The notes under the pieces: generated by a model
What the model saw: the letters and a program-made list of their open reading frames with translations, nothing else
Databases searched by the model: none
Told to the model about the DNA's origin: nothing
Shown here: piece by piece, positions 51,706-62,924 of the stretch
How the letters are laid out: every line of letters starts with the position of its first letter
How positions within the stretch are numbered: position 1 is the stretch's first letter
NCBI GenBank assembly: GCA_027186245.1
Contig: CP114481.1
Location: 42,873,501-42,937,500, forward strand
Direction of reading: 5' to 3'
DNA: 64,000 bases
From: Coriaria nepalensis
Lineage: Eukaryota > Streptophyta > Magnoliopsida > Cucurbitales > Coriariaceae
Translations under genes and position numbers: made by a program

Positions 51706-53410
51706 TTGAATGAGTCATTTCAAGTCATTAAATTATTTCAAAGCAATTCGAAAGAATTCTATTTTCGCACCTCGAAAACAAGTTTTGTTCATAACTTGCA
51801 AATGAACAATGCAAGGAATATATGCATTCGTTTAACTTTAAAATCATTTCAATTAGTGACTTCAAGTCAATATCTTATTTCAAAGCAGTTCGAACGAATT
51901 CTATTTTCACACTTGAAACAGAAGTTTCGTGGATAACTTTCAAATAATCATTGCAAGGAAAGTGTGCATTAGTTTAACCTTAAAATCATTTGAATGAGTC
52001 ATATTAAGTCAATCACTTATTTTAAAGCAATTCGAACGAATTCTATTTTCGCACTTCAAAAGCAAGTTTTGTGCATAACTTTCAAATGATCATTGCAAGG
52101 AAAGTGTGCATTAGTTTAACCTTAAAATCATTTCAATTAGTGATTTCACGTCAATATCTTATTTCGATGCAGTTCGAACGAATTCTATTTTCACACTTCA
52201 AACAGAAGTTTCGTGGATAACTTTCAAATGATTATTGCAAGGAAAGTGTGCATTAGTTTAACCTTAAAATCATTTGAATGTGTCATATTAAGTCAATAAC
52301 TTATTTCAAAGCAATTCGAACGAATTCTATTTGCGCAATTCAAACGCAAGTTCTGTGCATAACTTTCAAATGATCATTGCAAGGAAATTGTGCATTAGTT
52401 TAACGTTAAAATCATTTGAATGTGTCATATTAAGTCAATAACTTATTTCAAAGCAATTCGAACGAATTCTATTTTCGCACTTCAAACAGAAGTTTTGTGC
52501 ATAACTTTCAAATGATCATTGCAAGGAAAGTGTGCTTTAGTCTAACCTTAAAATCATTTGAATGAGTCATTTCAAGTCAATAACATATTTCAAAACAATT
52601 CGAACGAATTCTATTTTTGCACTTTGAAAACAAGTTTTGTGCATAACTTGCAAATGATCATTGCAAGGAAAGTGTGCTTTAGTCTAACCTTAAAATCATT
52701 TGAATGAGTCATTTCAAGTCATTAAATTATTTCAAAGCAATTCGAACGAATTCTATTTTCACACTTCGAACGCAAGTTTTGTGCATAAGTTTCAAATGAT
52801 CATTGCAAGGAAAGTGTGCTTTAGTCTAACCTTAAAATCATTTGAATGAGTCATTCCAAGTCAATAACATAATTCAAAGCAATTCGAACGATTTCTATTT
52901 TCGCCCTTCAAATGCAAGTTTTGTCCATAAGTTCCAAATGATCATTGCAAGGAAAGTGTGCTTTAGTCTAACCTTAAAATCATTTAAATGAGTCATTTCA
53001 AGTCAATAACATATTTCAAATTAATTCGAACGAATTCTATTTTCGCACTTCGAAAACAAGTTCTGTGCATAACTTGCAAATGATCATTGCAAGGAAAGTG
53101 TGCATTAGTTTAACCCTAAAATCATTTGAATGAGTCATTTCAAGTCATTAAATTATTTCAAAGCAAGTCGACCGAATTCTATTTTCGCACTTCAAACAGA
53201 AGTTTCGAGGATAACTTTCAAATGATCATTGCAAGGAAAGTGTGCATCAGTTTAACCTTAAAATCATTTGAATGAGTCATATTAAGTCAATAACTTATTT
53301 CAAAGCAATTCGAACGAATTCTATTTTCGCACTTGAAACGCAAGTTTTGTGCATAACTTTCAAATGATCATTGCAAGGAAAGTGTGCTTTAGTCTAACCT
53401 TAAAATCATT
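51706..53410. repeat. Mosaic linker with core-type and distal-type monomers
   Basis: It contains an A/B pair at 51.75-52.0 kb with GAATATATGC, then a monomer ending AATCACTTATTTTAAAG (a core variant from 25-37 kb), a chimeric monomer, and monomers like those of the 43-50 kb family (CGAACGATTTC near 52,890, CAGAAGTTTCGAGGATAAC near 53,200). No single offset explains the stretch. Confidence 0.6.
52038..52179. repeat. Chimeric C/A monomer carrying the left-HOR A tail
   Basis: The first 80 bp or so are C-like (CAAAAGCAAG, TGATCATTGCAAGGAAAG, TTAGTTTAACC). The last 60 bp are the A-type tail CATTTCAATTAGTGATTTC with CACGTC and TTCGATGCAG. That tail is otherwise seen in the 3,692-bp HOR, at about 38.6 kb, and in the core near 25.95, 30.5, 33.9 and 36.9 kb. 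The switch lies in the shared TTAAAATCATTT. Gene conversion or unequal exchange is the simplest cause. Confidence 0.75.
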
Positions 53411-55682
53411 TGAATAAGTCATTTCAAGTTAATAACATATTTCAAAGCAATTCGAACGAATTCTATTTTCGCACTTCGAAAACAAGTCTTGTGCATAACT
53501 TGCAAATGATCATTGCAAGGAAAGTGTGCATTAGCTTAACCCTAAAATCATTTGAATGAGTCATTTCAAGTCATTAAATTATTTCAAAGCAATTCGAACG
53601 AATTCTATTTTCGCACTTCGAAAACAAGTTTTGTTCATAACTTGCAAATGATCAATGAAAGGAATATATGCATTCGTTTAACTTTAAAATCATTTCAATT
53701 AGTGACTTCAAGTCAATATCTTATTTCAAAGCAGTTCGAACGAATTCTATTTTCACACTTCAAACAGAAGTTTCGTGGATAACTTTCAAATGATCATTGC
53801 AAGGAAAGTGTGCATTAGTTTAACCTTAAAATCATTTGAATGAGTCATATTAAGTCAATAACTTATTTCAAAGCAATTCGAACGAATTCTATTTTCGCAC
53901 TTCAAAAGCAAGTTTTGTGCATAACTTTCAAATGATCATTGCAAGGAAAGTGTGCATTAGTTTAACCTTAAAATCATTTGAATGTGTCATATTAAGTCAA
54001 TAAATTATTTCAAAGCAATTCGAACGAATTCTATTTTCGCACCTCGAAAACAAGTTTTGTTCATAACTTGCAAATGATCAATGCAAGGAATATATGCATT
54101 CGTTTAACTTTAAAATCATTTCAATTAGTGACTTCAAGTCAATATCTTATTTCAAAGCAGTTCGAACGAATTCTATTTTCACACTTCAAACAGAAGTTTC
54201 GAGGATAACTTTCAAATGATCATTGCAAGGAAAGTGTGCATCAGTTTAACCTTAAAATCATTTGAATGAGTCATATTAAGTCAATAACTTATTTCAAAGC
54301 AATTCGAACGAATTCTATTTTCGCACTTGAAACGCAAGTTTTGTGCATAACTTTCAAATGATCATTGCAAGGAAAGTGTGCTTTAGTCTAACCTTAAAAT
54401 CATTTGAATAAGTCATTTCAAGTTAATAACATATTTCAAAGCAATTCGAACGAATTCTATTTTCGCACTTCGAAAACAAGTCTTGTGCATAACTTGCAAA
54501 TGATCATTGCAAGGAAAGTGTGCATTAGCTTAACCCTAAAATCATTTGAATGAGTCATTTCAAGTCATTAAATTATTTCAAAGCAATTCGAACGAATTCT
54601 ATTTTCGCACTTCGAAAACAAGTTTTGTTCATAACTTGCAAATGATCAATGCAAGGAATGTATGCATTCGTTTAACTTTAAAATCATTTCAATTAGTGAC
54701 TTCAAGTCAAGATCTTATTTCAAAGCAGTTCGAACGAATTCTATTTTCACACTTCAAACAGAAGTTTCGTGGATAACTTTCAAATGATCATTGCAAGGAA
54801 AGTGTGCATTAGTTTAACCTTAAAATCATTTGAATGAGTCATATTAAGTCAATAACTTATTTCAAAGCAATTCGAACGAATTCTATTTTCGCACTTCAAA
54901 AGCAAGTTTTGTGCATAACTTTCAAATGATCATTGCAAGGAAAGTGTGCATTAGTTTAACCTTAAAATCATTTGAATGTGTCATATTAAGTCAATAACTT
55001 ATTTCAAAGCAATTCGAACGAATTCTATTTTCGCACTTCAAATGCAAGTTTTGTGCATAACTTTCAAATGATCATTGCAAGGAAAGTGTGCTTTAGTCTA
55101 ACCTTAAAATCATTTGAATGAGTCATTTGAAGTCAATAACATATTTCAAAGCAATTCGAACGAATTCTATTTTCGCACTTCGAAAACAAGTTTTGTGCAT
55201 AACTTGCAAATGATCATTGCAAGGAAAGTGTGCATTAGCTTAACCCTAAAATCATTTGAATGAGTCATTTCAATTCATTAAATTATTTCAAAGCAATTCG
55301 AACGAATTCTATTTTCGCACTTCGAAAAGAAGTTTTGTTCATAACTTGCAAATGATCAATGCAAGGAATGTATGCATTCGTTTAACTTTAAAATCATTTC
55401 AATTAGTGACTTCATGTCAATATCTTATTTCAAAGCAGTTCGAATGAATTCTATTTTCACACTTCAAACAGAAGTTTCGTGGATAACTTTCAAATGATCA
55501 TTGCAAGGAAAGTGTGCAGTAGTTTAACCTTAAAATCATTTGAATGAGTCATATTAAGTCAATAACTTATTTCAAAGCAATTCGAACGAATTCTATTTTC
55601 ACACTTCAAAAGCAAGTTTTGTGCATAACTTTCAAATGATCATTGCAAGGAAAGTGTGCTTTAGTCTAACCTTAAAATCATT
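53411..55682. repeat. Start of distal HOR family (994-bp and 1,278-bp units)
   Basis: The marker GAATAAGTCATTTCAAGTTA begins at 53,412, 54,406 and 55,684, giving steps of 994 bp (7) and 1,278 bp (9). A monomers with GAATATATGC (53.65 and 54.08 kb) and with AAGTCAAGATCTTATTTC (54.71 kb) start here. The A monomer at 54.02-54.17 kb is led by a B-like tail ending GTCAATAAATTATTTC, a local rearrangement. Confidence 0.7.
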
Positions 55683-58522
55683 TGAATAAGTCATTTCAAG
55701 TTAATAACATATTTCAAAGCAATTCGAACGAATTCTATTTTCGCACTTCGAAAACAAGTCTTGTGCATAACTTGCAAATGATCATTGCAAGGAAAGTGTG
55801 CATTAGCTTAACCCTAAAATCATTTGAATGAGTCATTTCAAGTCATTAAATTATTTCAAAGCAATTCGAACGAATTCTATTTTCGCACTTCGAAAACAAG
55901 TTTTGTTCATAACTTGCAAATGATCAATGCAAGGAATATATGCATTCGTTTAACTTTAAAATCATTTCAATTAGTGACTTCAAGTCAATATCTTATTTCA
56001 AAGCAGTTCGAACGAATTCTATTTTCACACTTCAAACAGAAGTTTCGTGGATAACTTTCAAATGATCATTGCAAGGAAAGTGTGCATTAGTTTAACCTTA
56101 AAATCATTTGAATGAGTCATATTAAGTCAATAACTTATTTCAAAGCAATTCGAACGAATTCTATTTTCGCACTTCGAAAACAAGTTTTGTGCATAACTTG
56201 CAAATGATCATTGCAAGGAAAGTGTGCATTAGCTTAACCCTAAAATCATTTGAATGAGTCATTTCAATTCATTAAATTATTTCAAAGCAATTCGAACGAA
56301 TTCTATTTTCGCACTTCGAAAAGAAGTTTTGTTCATAACTTGCAAATGATCAATGCAAGGAATGTATGCATTCGTTTAACTTTAAAATCATTTCAATTAG
56401 TGACTACAAGTCAATATCTTATTTCAAAGCAGTTCGAATGAATTCTATTTTCACACTTCAAACAGAAGTTTCGTGGATAACTTTCAAATGATCATTGCAA
56501 GGAAAGTGTGCAGTAGTTTAACCTTAAAATCATTTGAATGAGTCATATTAAGTCAATAACTTATTTCAAAGCAATTCGAACGAATTCTATTTTCGCACTT
56601 CAAAAGCAAGTTTTGTGCATAACTTTCAAATGATCATTGCAAGGAAAGTGTGCTTTAGTCTAACCTTAAAATCATTTGAATAAGTCATTTCAAGTTAATA
56701 ACATATTTCAAAGCAATTCGAAGGAATTCTATTTTCGCACTTCGAAAACAAGTTTTGTGCATAACTTGCAAATGACCATTGCAAGGAAAGTGTGCATTAG
56801 CTTAACCCTAAAATCATTTGAATGAGTCATTTCAATTCATTAAATTATTTCAAAGCAATTCGAACGAATTCTATTTTCGCACTTCGAAAACAAGTTTTGT
56901 TCATAACTTGCAAATGATCAATGCAAGGAATGTATGCATTCGTTTAACTTTAAAATCATTTCAATTAGTGACTTCAAGTCAAGATCTTATTTCAAAGCAG
57001 TTCGAACGAATTCTATTTTCACACTTCAAACAGAAGTTTCGTGGATAACTTTCAAATGATCATTGCAAGGAAAGTGTGCATTAGTTTAACCTTAAAATCA
57101 TTTGAATGAGTCATATTAAGTCAATAACTTATTTCAAATCAATTCGAACGAATTCTATTTTCGCACTTCAAACAAAAGTTTCGTGGATAACTTTCAAATG
57201 ATCATTGCAAGGAAAGTGTGCATTAGTTTAACCTTAAAATCATTTGAATGAGTCATATTAAGTCAACAACTTATTTCAATGCAATTCGAACGAATTCTAT
57301 TTTCGCACTTGAAACGCAAGTTTTGTGCATAACTTTCAAATGATCATTGCAAGGAAATTGTGCATTAGTTTAACGTTAAAATCATTTGAATGTGTCATAT
57401 TAAGTCAATAACTTATTGCAAAGCAATTCGAACGAATTCTATTTTCGCACTTCAAACAGAAGTTTTGTGCATAACTTTCAAATGATCATTGCAAGGAAAG
57501 TGTGCTTTAGTCTAACCTTAAAATCATTTGAATGAGTCATTTGAAGTCAATAACATATTTCAAAGCAATTCGAACGAATTCTATTTTCGCACTTCGAAAA
57601 CAAGTTTTGTGCATAACTTGCAAATGATCATTGCAAGGAAAGTGTGCATTAGCTTAACCCTAAAATCATTTGAATGAGTCATTTCAAGTCATTAAATTAT
57701 TTCAAAGCAATTCGAACGAATTCTATTTTCGCACTTCGAAAACAAGTTTTGTTCATAACTTGCAAATGATCAATGCAAGGAATATATGCATTCGTTTAAC
57801 TTTAAAATCATTTCAATTAGTGACTTCAAGTCAATATCTTATTTCAAAGCAGTTCGAACGAATTCTATTTTCACACTTCAAACAGAAGTTTCGTGGATAA
57901 CTTTCAAATGATCATTGCAAGGAAAGTGTGCATTAGTTTAACCTTAAAATCATTTGAATGAGTCATATTAAGTCAATAACTTATTTCAAAGCAATTCGAA
58001 CGAATTCTATTTTCGCACTTCGAAAACAAGTTTTGTGCATAACTTGCAAATGATCATTGCAAGGAAAGTGTGCATTAGCTTAACCCTAAAATCATTTGAA
58101 TGAGTCATTTCAATTCATTAAATTATTTCAAAGCAATTCGAACGAATTCTATTTTCGCACTTCGAAAAGAAGTTTTGTTCATAACTTGCAAATGATCAAT
58201 GCAAGGAATGTATGCATTCGTTTAACTTTAAAATCATTTCAATTAGTGACTACAAGTCAATATCTTATTTCAAAGCAGTTCGAATGAATTCTATTTTCAC
58301 ACTTCAAACAGAAGTTTCGTGGATAACTTTCAAATGATCATTGCAAGGAAAGTGTGCAGTAGTTTAACCTTAAAATCATTTGAATGAGTCATATTAAGTC
58401 AATAACTTATTTCAAAGCAATTCGAACGAATTCTATTTTCGCACTTCAAAAGCAAGTTTTGTGCATAACTTTCAAATGATCATTGCAAGGAAAGTGTGCT
58501 TTAGTCTAACCTTAAAATCATT
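55683..58522. repeat. Distal HOR: 994-bp unit then 1,846-bp 13-mer unit
   Basis: 55.74-57.58 kb recurs at +1,846 bp with almost no differences that I could see: GACTACAAGTC (56,402 and 58,248), TCGAAGGAATTC (56,719 and 58,565), GACCATTGC, GTCAAGATC, CAAATCAATTCG (57,135 and 58,981) and TTATTGCAAAG (57,413 and 59,259). This is among the most recent amplifications in the window. Confidence 0.8.
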
Positions 58523-59942
58523 TGAATAAGTCATTTCAAGTTAATAACATATTTCAAAGCAATTCGAAGGAATTCTATTTTCGCACTTCGAAAACAAGTT
58601 TTGTGCATAACTTGCAAATGACCATTGCAAGGAAAGTGTGCATTAGCTTAACCCTAAAATCATTTGAATGAGTCATTTCAATTCATTAAATTATTTCAAA
58701 GCAATTCGAACGAATTCTATTTTCGCACTTCGAAAACAAGTTTTGTTCATAACTTGCAAATGATCAATGCAAGGAATGTATGCATTCGTTTAACTTTAAA
58801 ATCATTTCAATTAGTGACTTCAAGTCAAGATCTTATTTCAAAGCAGTTCGAACGAATTCTATTTTCACACTTCAAACAGAAGTTTCGTGGATAACTTTCA
58901 AATGATCATTGCAAGGAAAGTGTGCATTAGTTTAACCTTAAAATCATTTGAATGAGTCATATTAAGTCAATAACTTATTTCAAATCAATTCGAACGAATT
59001 CTATTTTCGCACTTCAAACAAAAGTTTCGTGGATAACTTTCAAATGATCATTGCAAGGAAAGTGTGCATTAGTTTAACCTTAAAATCATTTGAATGAGTC
59101 ATATTAAGTCAACAACTTATTTCAATGCAATTCGAACGAATTCTATTTTCGCACTTGAAACGCAAGTTTTGTGCATAACTTTCAAATGATCATTGCAAGG
59201 AAATTGTGCATTAGTTTAACGTTAAAATCATTTGAATGTGTCATATTAAGTCAATAACTTATTGCAAAGCAATTCGAACGAATTCTATTTTCGCACTTCA
59301 AACAGAAGTTTTGTGCATAACTTTCAAATGATCATTGCAAGGAAAGTGTGCTTTAGTCTAACCTTAAAATCATTTGAATGAGTCATTTGAAGTCAATAAC
59401 ATATTTCAAAGCAATTCGAACGAATTCTATTTTCGCACTTCGAAAACAAGTTTTGTGCATAACTTGCAAATGATCATTGCAAGGAAAGTGTGCATTAGCT
59501 TAACCCTAAAATCATTTGAATGAGTCATTTCAAGTCATTTAATTATTTCAAAGCAGTTCGAACGAATTCTATTTTCGCACTTCGAAAACAAGTTTTGTTC
59601 ATAACTTGCAAATGATCAATGCAAGGAATGTATGCATTCGTTTAACTTTAAAATCATTTCAATTAGTGACTACAAGTCAATATCTTATTTCAAAGCAGTT
59701 CGAATGAATTCTATTTTCACACTTCAAACAGAAGTTTCGTGGATAACTTTCAAATGATCATTGCAAGGAAAGTGTGCAGTAGTTTAACCTTAAAATCATT
59801 TGAATGAGTCATATTAAGTCAATAACTTATTTCAAAGCAATTCGAACGAATTCTATTTTCGCACTTCAAAAGCAAGTTTTGTGCATAACTTTCAAATGAT
59901 CATTGCAAGGAAAGTGTGCTTTAGTCTAACCTTAAAATCATT
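58523..59942. repeat. Distal HOR: 1,420-bp 10-mer unit
   Basis: The same markers recur at +1,420 bp rather than 1,846: GACTACAAGTC at 58,248 and 59,668, and GTCATTTAATTATTTC at 59,535 and 60,955. The unit has lost three monomers (426 bp) relative to the 13-mer. The join is an A monomer at 59,565-59,706 preceded by AAAGCAGTTC instead of AAAGCAATTC. Confidence 0.8.
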
Positions 59943-62924
59943 TGAATAAGTCATTTCAAGTTAATAACATATTTCAAAGCAATTCGAAGGAATTCTATTT
60001 TCGCACTTCGAAAACAAGTTTTGTGCATAACTTGCAAATGACCATTGCAAGGAAAGTGTGCATTAGCTTAACCCTAAAATCATTTGAATGAGTCATTTCA
60101 ATTCATTAAATTATTTCAAAGCAATTCGAACGAATTCTATTTTCGCACTTCGAAAACAAGTTTTGTTCATAACTTGCAAATGATCAATGCAAGGAATGTA
60201 TGCATTCGTTTAACTTTAAAATCATTTCAATTAGTGACTTCAAGTCAAGATCTTATTTCAAAGCAGTTCGAACGAATTCTATTTTCACACTTCAAACAGA
60301 AGTTTCGTGGATAACTTTCAAATGATCATTGCAAGGAAAGTGTGCATTAGTTTAACCTTAAAATCATTTGAATGAGTCATATTAAGTCAATAACTTATTT
60401 CAAATCAATTCGAACGAATTCTATTTTCGCACTTCAAACAAAAGTTTCGTGGATAACTTTCAAATGATCATTGCAAGGAAAGTGTGCATTAGTTTAACCT
60501 TAAAATCATTTGAATGAGTCATATTAAGTCAACAACTTATTTCAATGCAATTCGAACGAATTCTATTTTCGCACTTGAAACGCAAGTTTTGTGCATAACT
60601 TTCAAATGATCATTGCAAGGAAATTGTGCATTAGTTTAACGTTAAAATCATTTGAATGTGTCATATTAAGTCAATAACTTATTGCAAAGCAATTCGAACG
60701 AATTCTATTTTCGCACTTCAAACAGAAGTTTTGTGCATAACTTTCAAATGATCATTGCAAGGAAAGTGTGCTTTAGTCTAACCTTAAAATCATTTGAATG
60801 AGTCATTTGAAGTCAATAACATATTTCAAAGCAATTCGAACGAATTCTATTTTCGCACTTCGAAAACAAGTTTTGTGCATAACTTGCAAATGATCATTGC
60901 AAGGAAAGTGTGCATTAGCTTAACCCTAAAATCATTTGAATGAGTCATTTCAAGTCATTTAATTATTTCAAAGCAGTTCGAACGAATTCTATTTTCGCAC
61001 TTCGAAAACAAGTTTTGTTCATAACTTGCAAATGATCAATGCAAGGAATGTATGCATTCATTTAACTTTAAAATCATTTCAATTAGTGACTTCAAGTCAA
61101 GATCTTATTTCAAAGCAGTTCGAACGAATTCTATTTTCACACTTCAAACAGAAGTTTCGTGGATAACTTTCAAATGATCATTGCAAGGAAAGTGTGCATT
61201 AGTTTAACCTTAAAATCATTTGAATGAGTCATATTAAGTCAACAACTTATTTCAATGCAATTCGAACGAATTCTATTTTCGCACTTGAAACGCAAGTTTT
61301 GTGCATAACTTTCAAATGATCATTGCAAGGAAATTGTGCATTAGTTTAACCTTAAAATCATTTGAATGTGTCATATTAAGTCAATAACTTATTTCAAAGC
61401 AATTCGAACGAATTCTATTTTCGCACTTCGAACAGAAGTTTCGTGGATAACTTTCAAATGATCATTGCAAGGAAAGTGTGCATTAGTTTAACCTTAAAAT
61501 CATTTGAATGTGTCATATTAAGTCAATAACTTATTTCAAAGCAATTCGAACGAATTCTATTTTCGCACTTGAAACGCAAGTTTTGTGCATAACTTTCAAA
61601 TGATCATTGCAAGGAAAGTGTGCTTTAGTCTAACCTTAAAATCATTTGAATGAGTCATTTCAAGTCAATAACATATTTCAAAGCAGTTCGAACGAATTCT
61701 ATTTTCGCACTTCGAAAACAAGTTTTGTTCATAACTTGCAAATGATCAATGCAAGGAATGTATGCATTCATTTAACTTTAAAATCATTTCAATTAGTGAC
61801 TTCAAGTCAATATCTTATTTCAAAACAGTTCGAACGAATTCTATTTTCACACTTCAAACAGAAGTTTCGTGGATAACTTTCAAATGATCATTGCAAGGAA
61901 AGTGTGCATTAGTTTAACCTTAAAATCATTTGAATGAGTCATATTAAGTCAACAACTTATTTCAATGCAATTCGAACGAATTCTATTTTCGCACTTGAAA
62001 CGCAAGTTTTGTGCATAACTTTCAAATGATCATTGCAAGGAAATTGTGCATTAGTTTAACCTTAAAATCATTTGAATGTGTCATATTAAGTCAATAACTT
62101 ATTTCAAAGCAATTCGAACGAATTCTATTTTCGCACTTCAAACAGAAGTTTCGTGGATAACTTTCAAATGATCATTGCAAGGAAAGTGTGCATTAGTTTA
62201 ACCTTAAAATCATTTGAATGTGTCATATTAAGTCAATAACTTATTTCAAAGCAATTCGAACGAATTCTATTTTCGCACTTGAAACGCAAGTTTTGTGCAT
62301 AACTTTCAAATGATCATTGCAAGGAAAGTGTGCTTTAGTCTAACCTTAAAATCATTTGAATGAGTCATTTGAAGTCAATAACATATTTCAAAGCAATTCG
62401 AACAAATTCTATTTTCGCACTTCGAACACAAATTTTGTGCATAACTTGCAAATGATCATTGCAAGGAAAGTGTGCATTAGCATAACCCTAAAATCATTTG
62501 AATGAGTCATTTCAAGTCATTAAATTATTTCAAAGCAATTCGAACGAATTCTATTTTCGCACTTCGAAAACAAGTTTTATTCATAACTTGCAAATGATCA
62601 ATGCAAGGAATGTATGCATTCGTTTAACTTTAAAATCATTTCAATTAGTGACTTCAAGTCAATATCTTATTTCAAAGCAGTTCGAACGAATTCTATTTTC
62701 ACACTTGAAACAGAAGTTTCGTGGATAACTTTCAAATGATCATTGCAAGGAAAGTGTGCATTAGTTTAACCTTAAAATCATTTGAATGAGTCATATTAAG
62801 TCAATAACTTATTTCAAAGCAATTCGAACGAATTCTATTTTCGCACTTCAAAAGCAAGTTTTGTGCATAACTTTCAATTGATCATTGCAAGGAAAGTGTG
62901 CTTTAGTCTAACCTTAAAATCATT
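59943..62924. repeat. Distal HOR: 2,982-bp 21-mer unit with an internal 710-bp pentamer duplication
   Basis: The GAATAAGTC marker next occurs at 62,925, 2,982 bp on. Within the unit, five monomers (710 bp) are doubled: TATGCATTCATTTAAC at 61,051 and 61,761, with AAGTCAACAAC, GGAAATTGTG and GAATGTGTC monomers following each. The length equals that of the 31.9-37.9 kb HOR (also 21 monomers), but the content is different. Confidence 0.75.
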
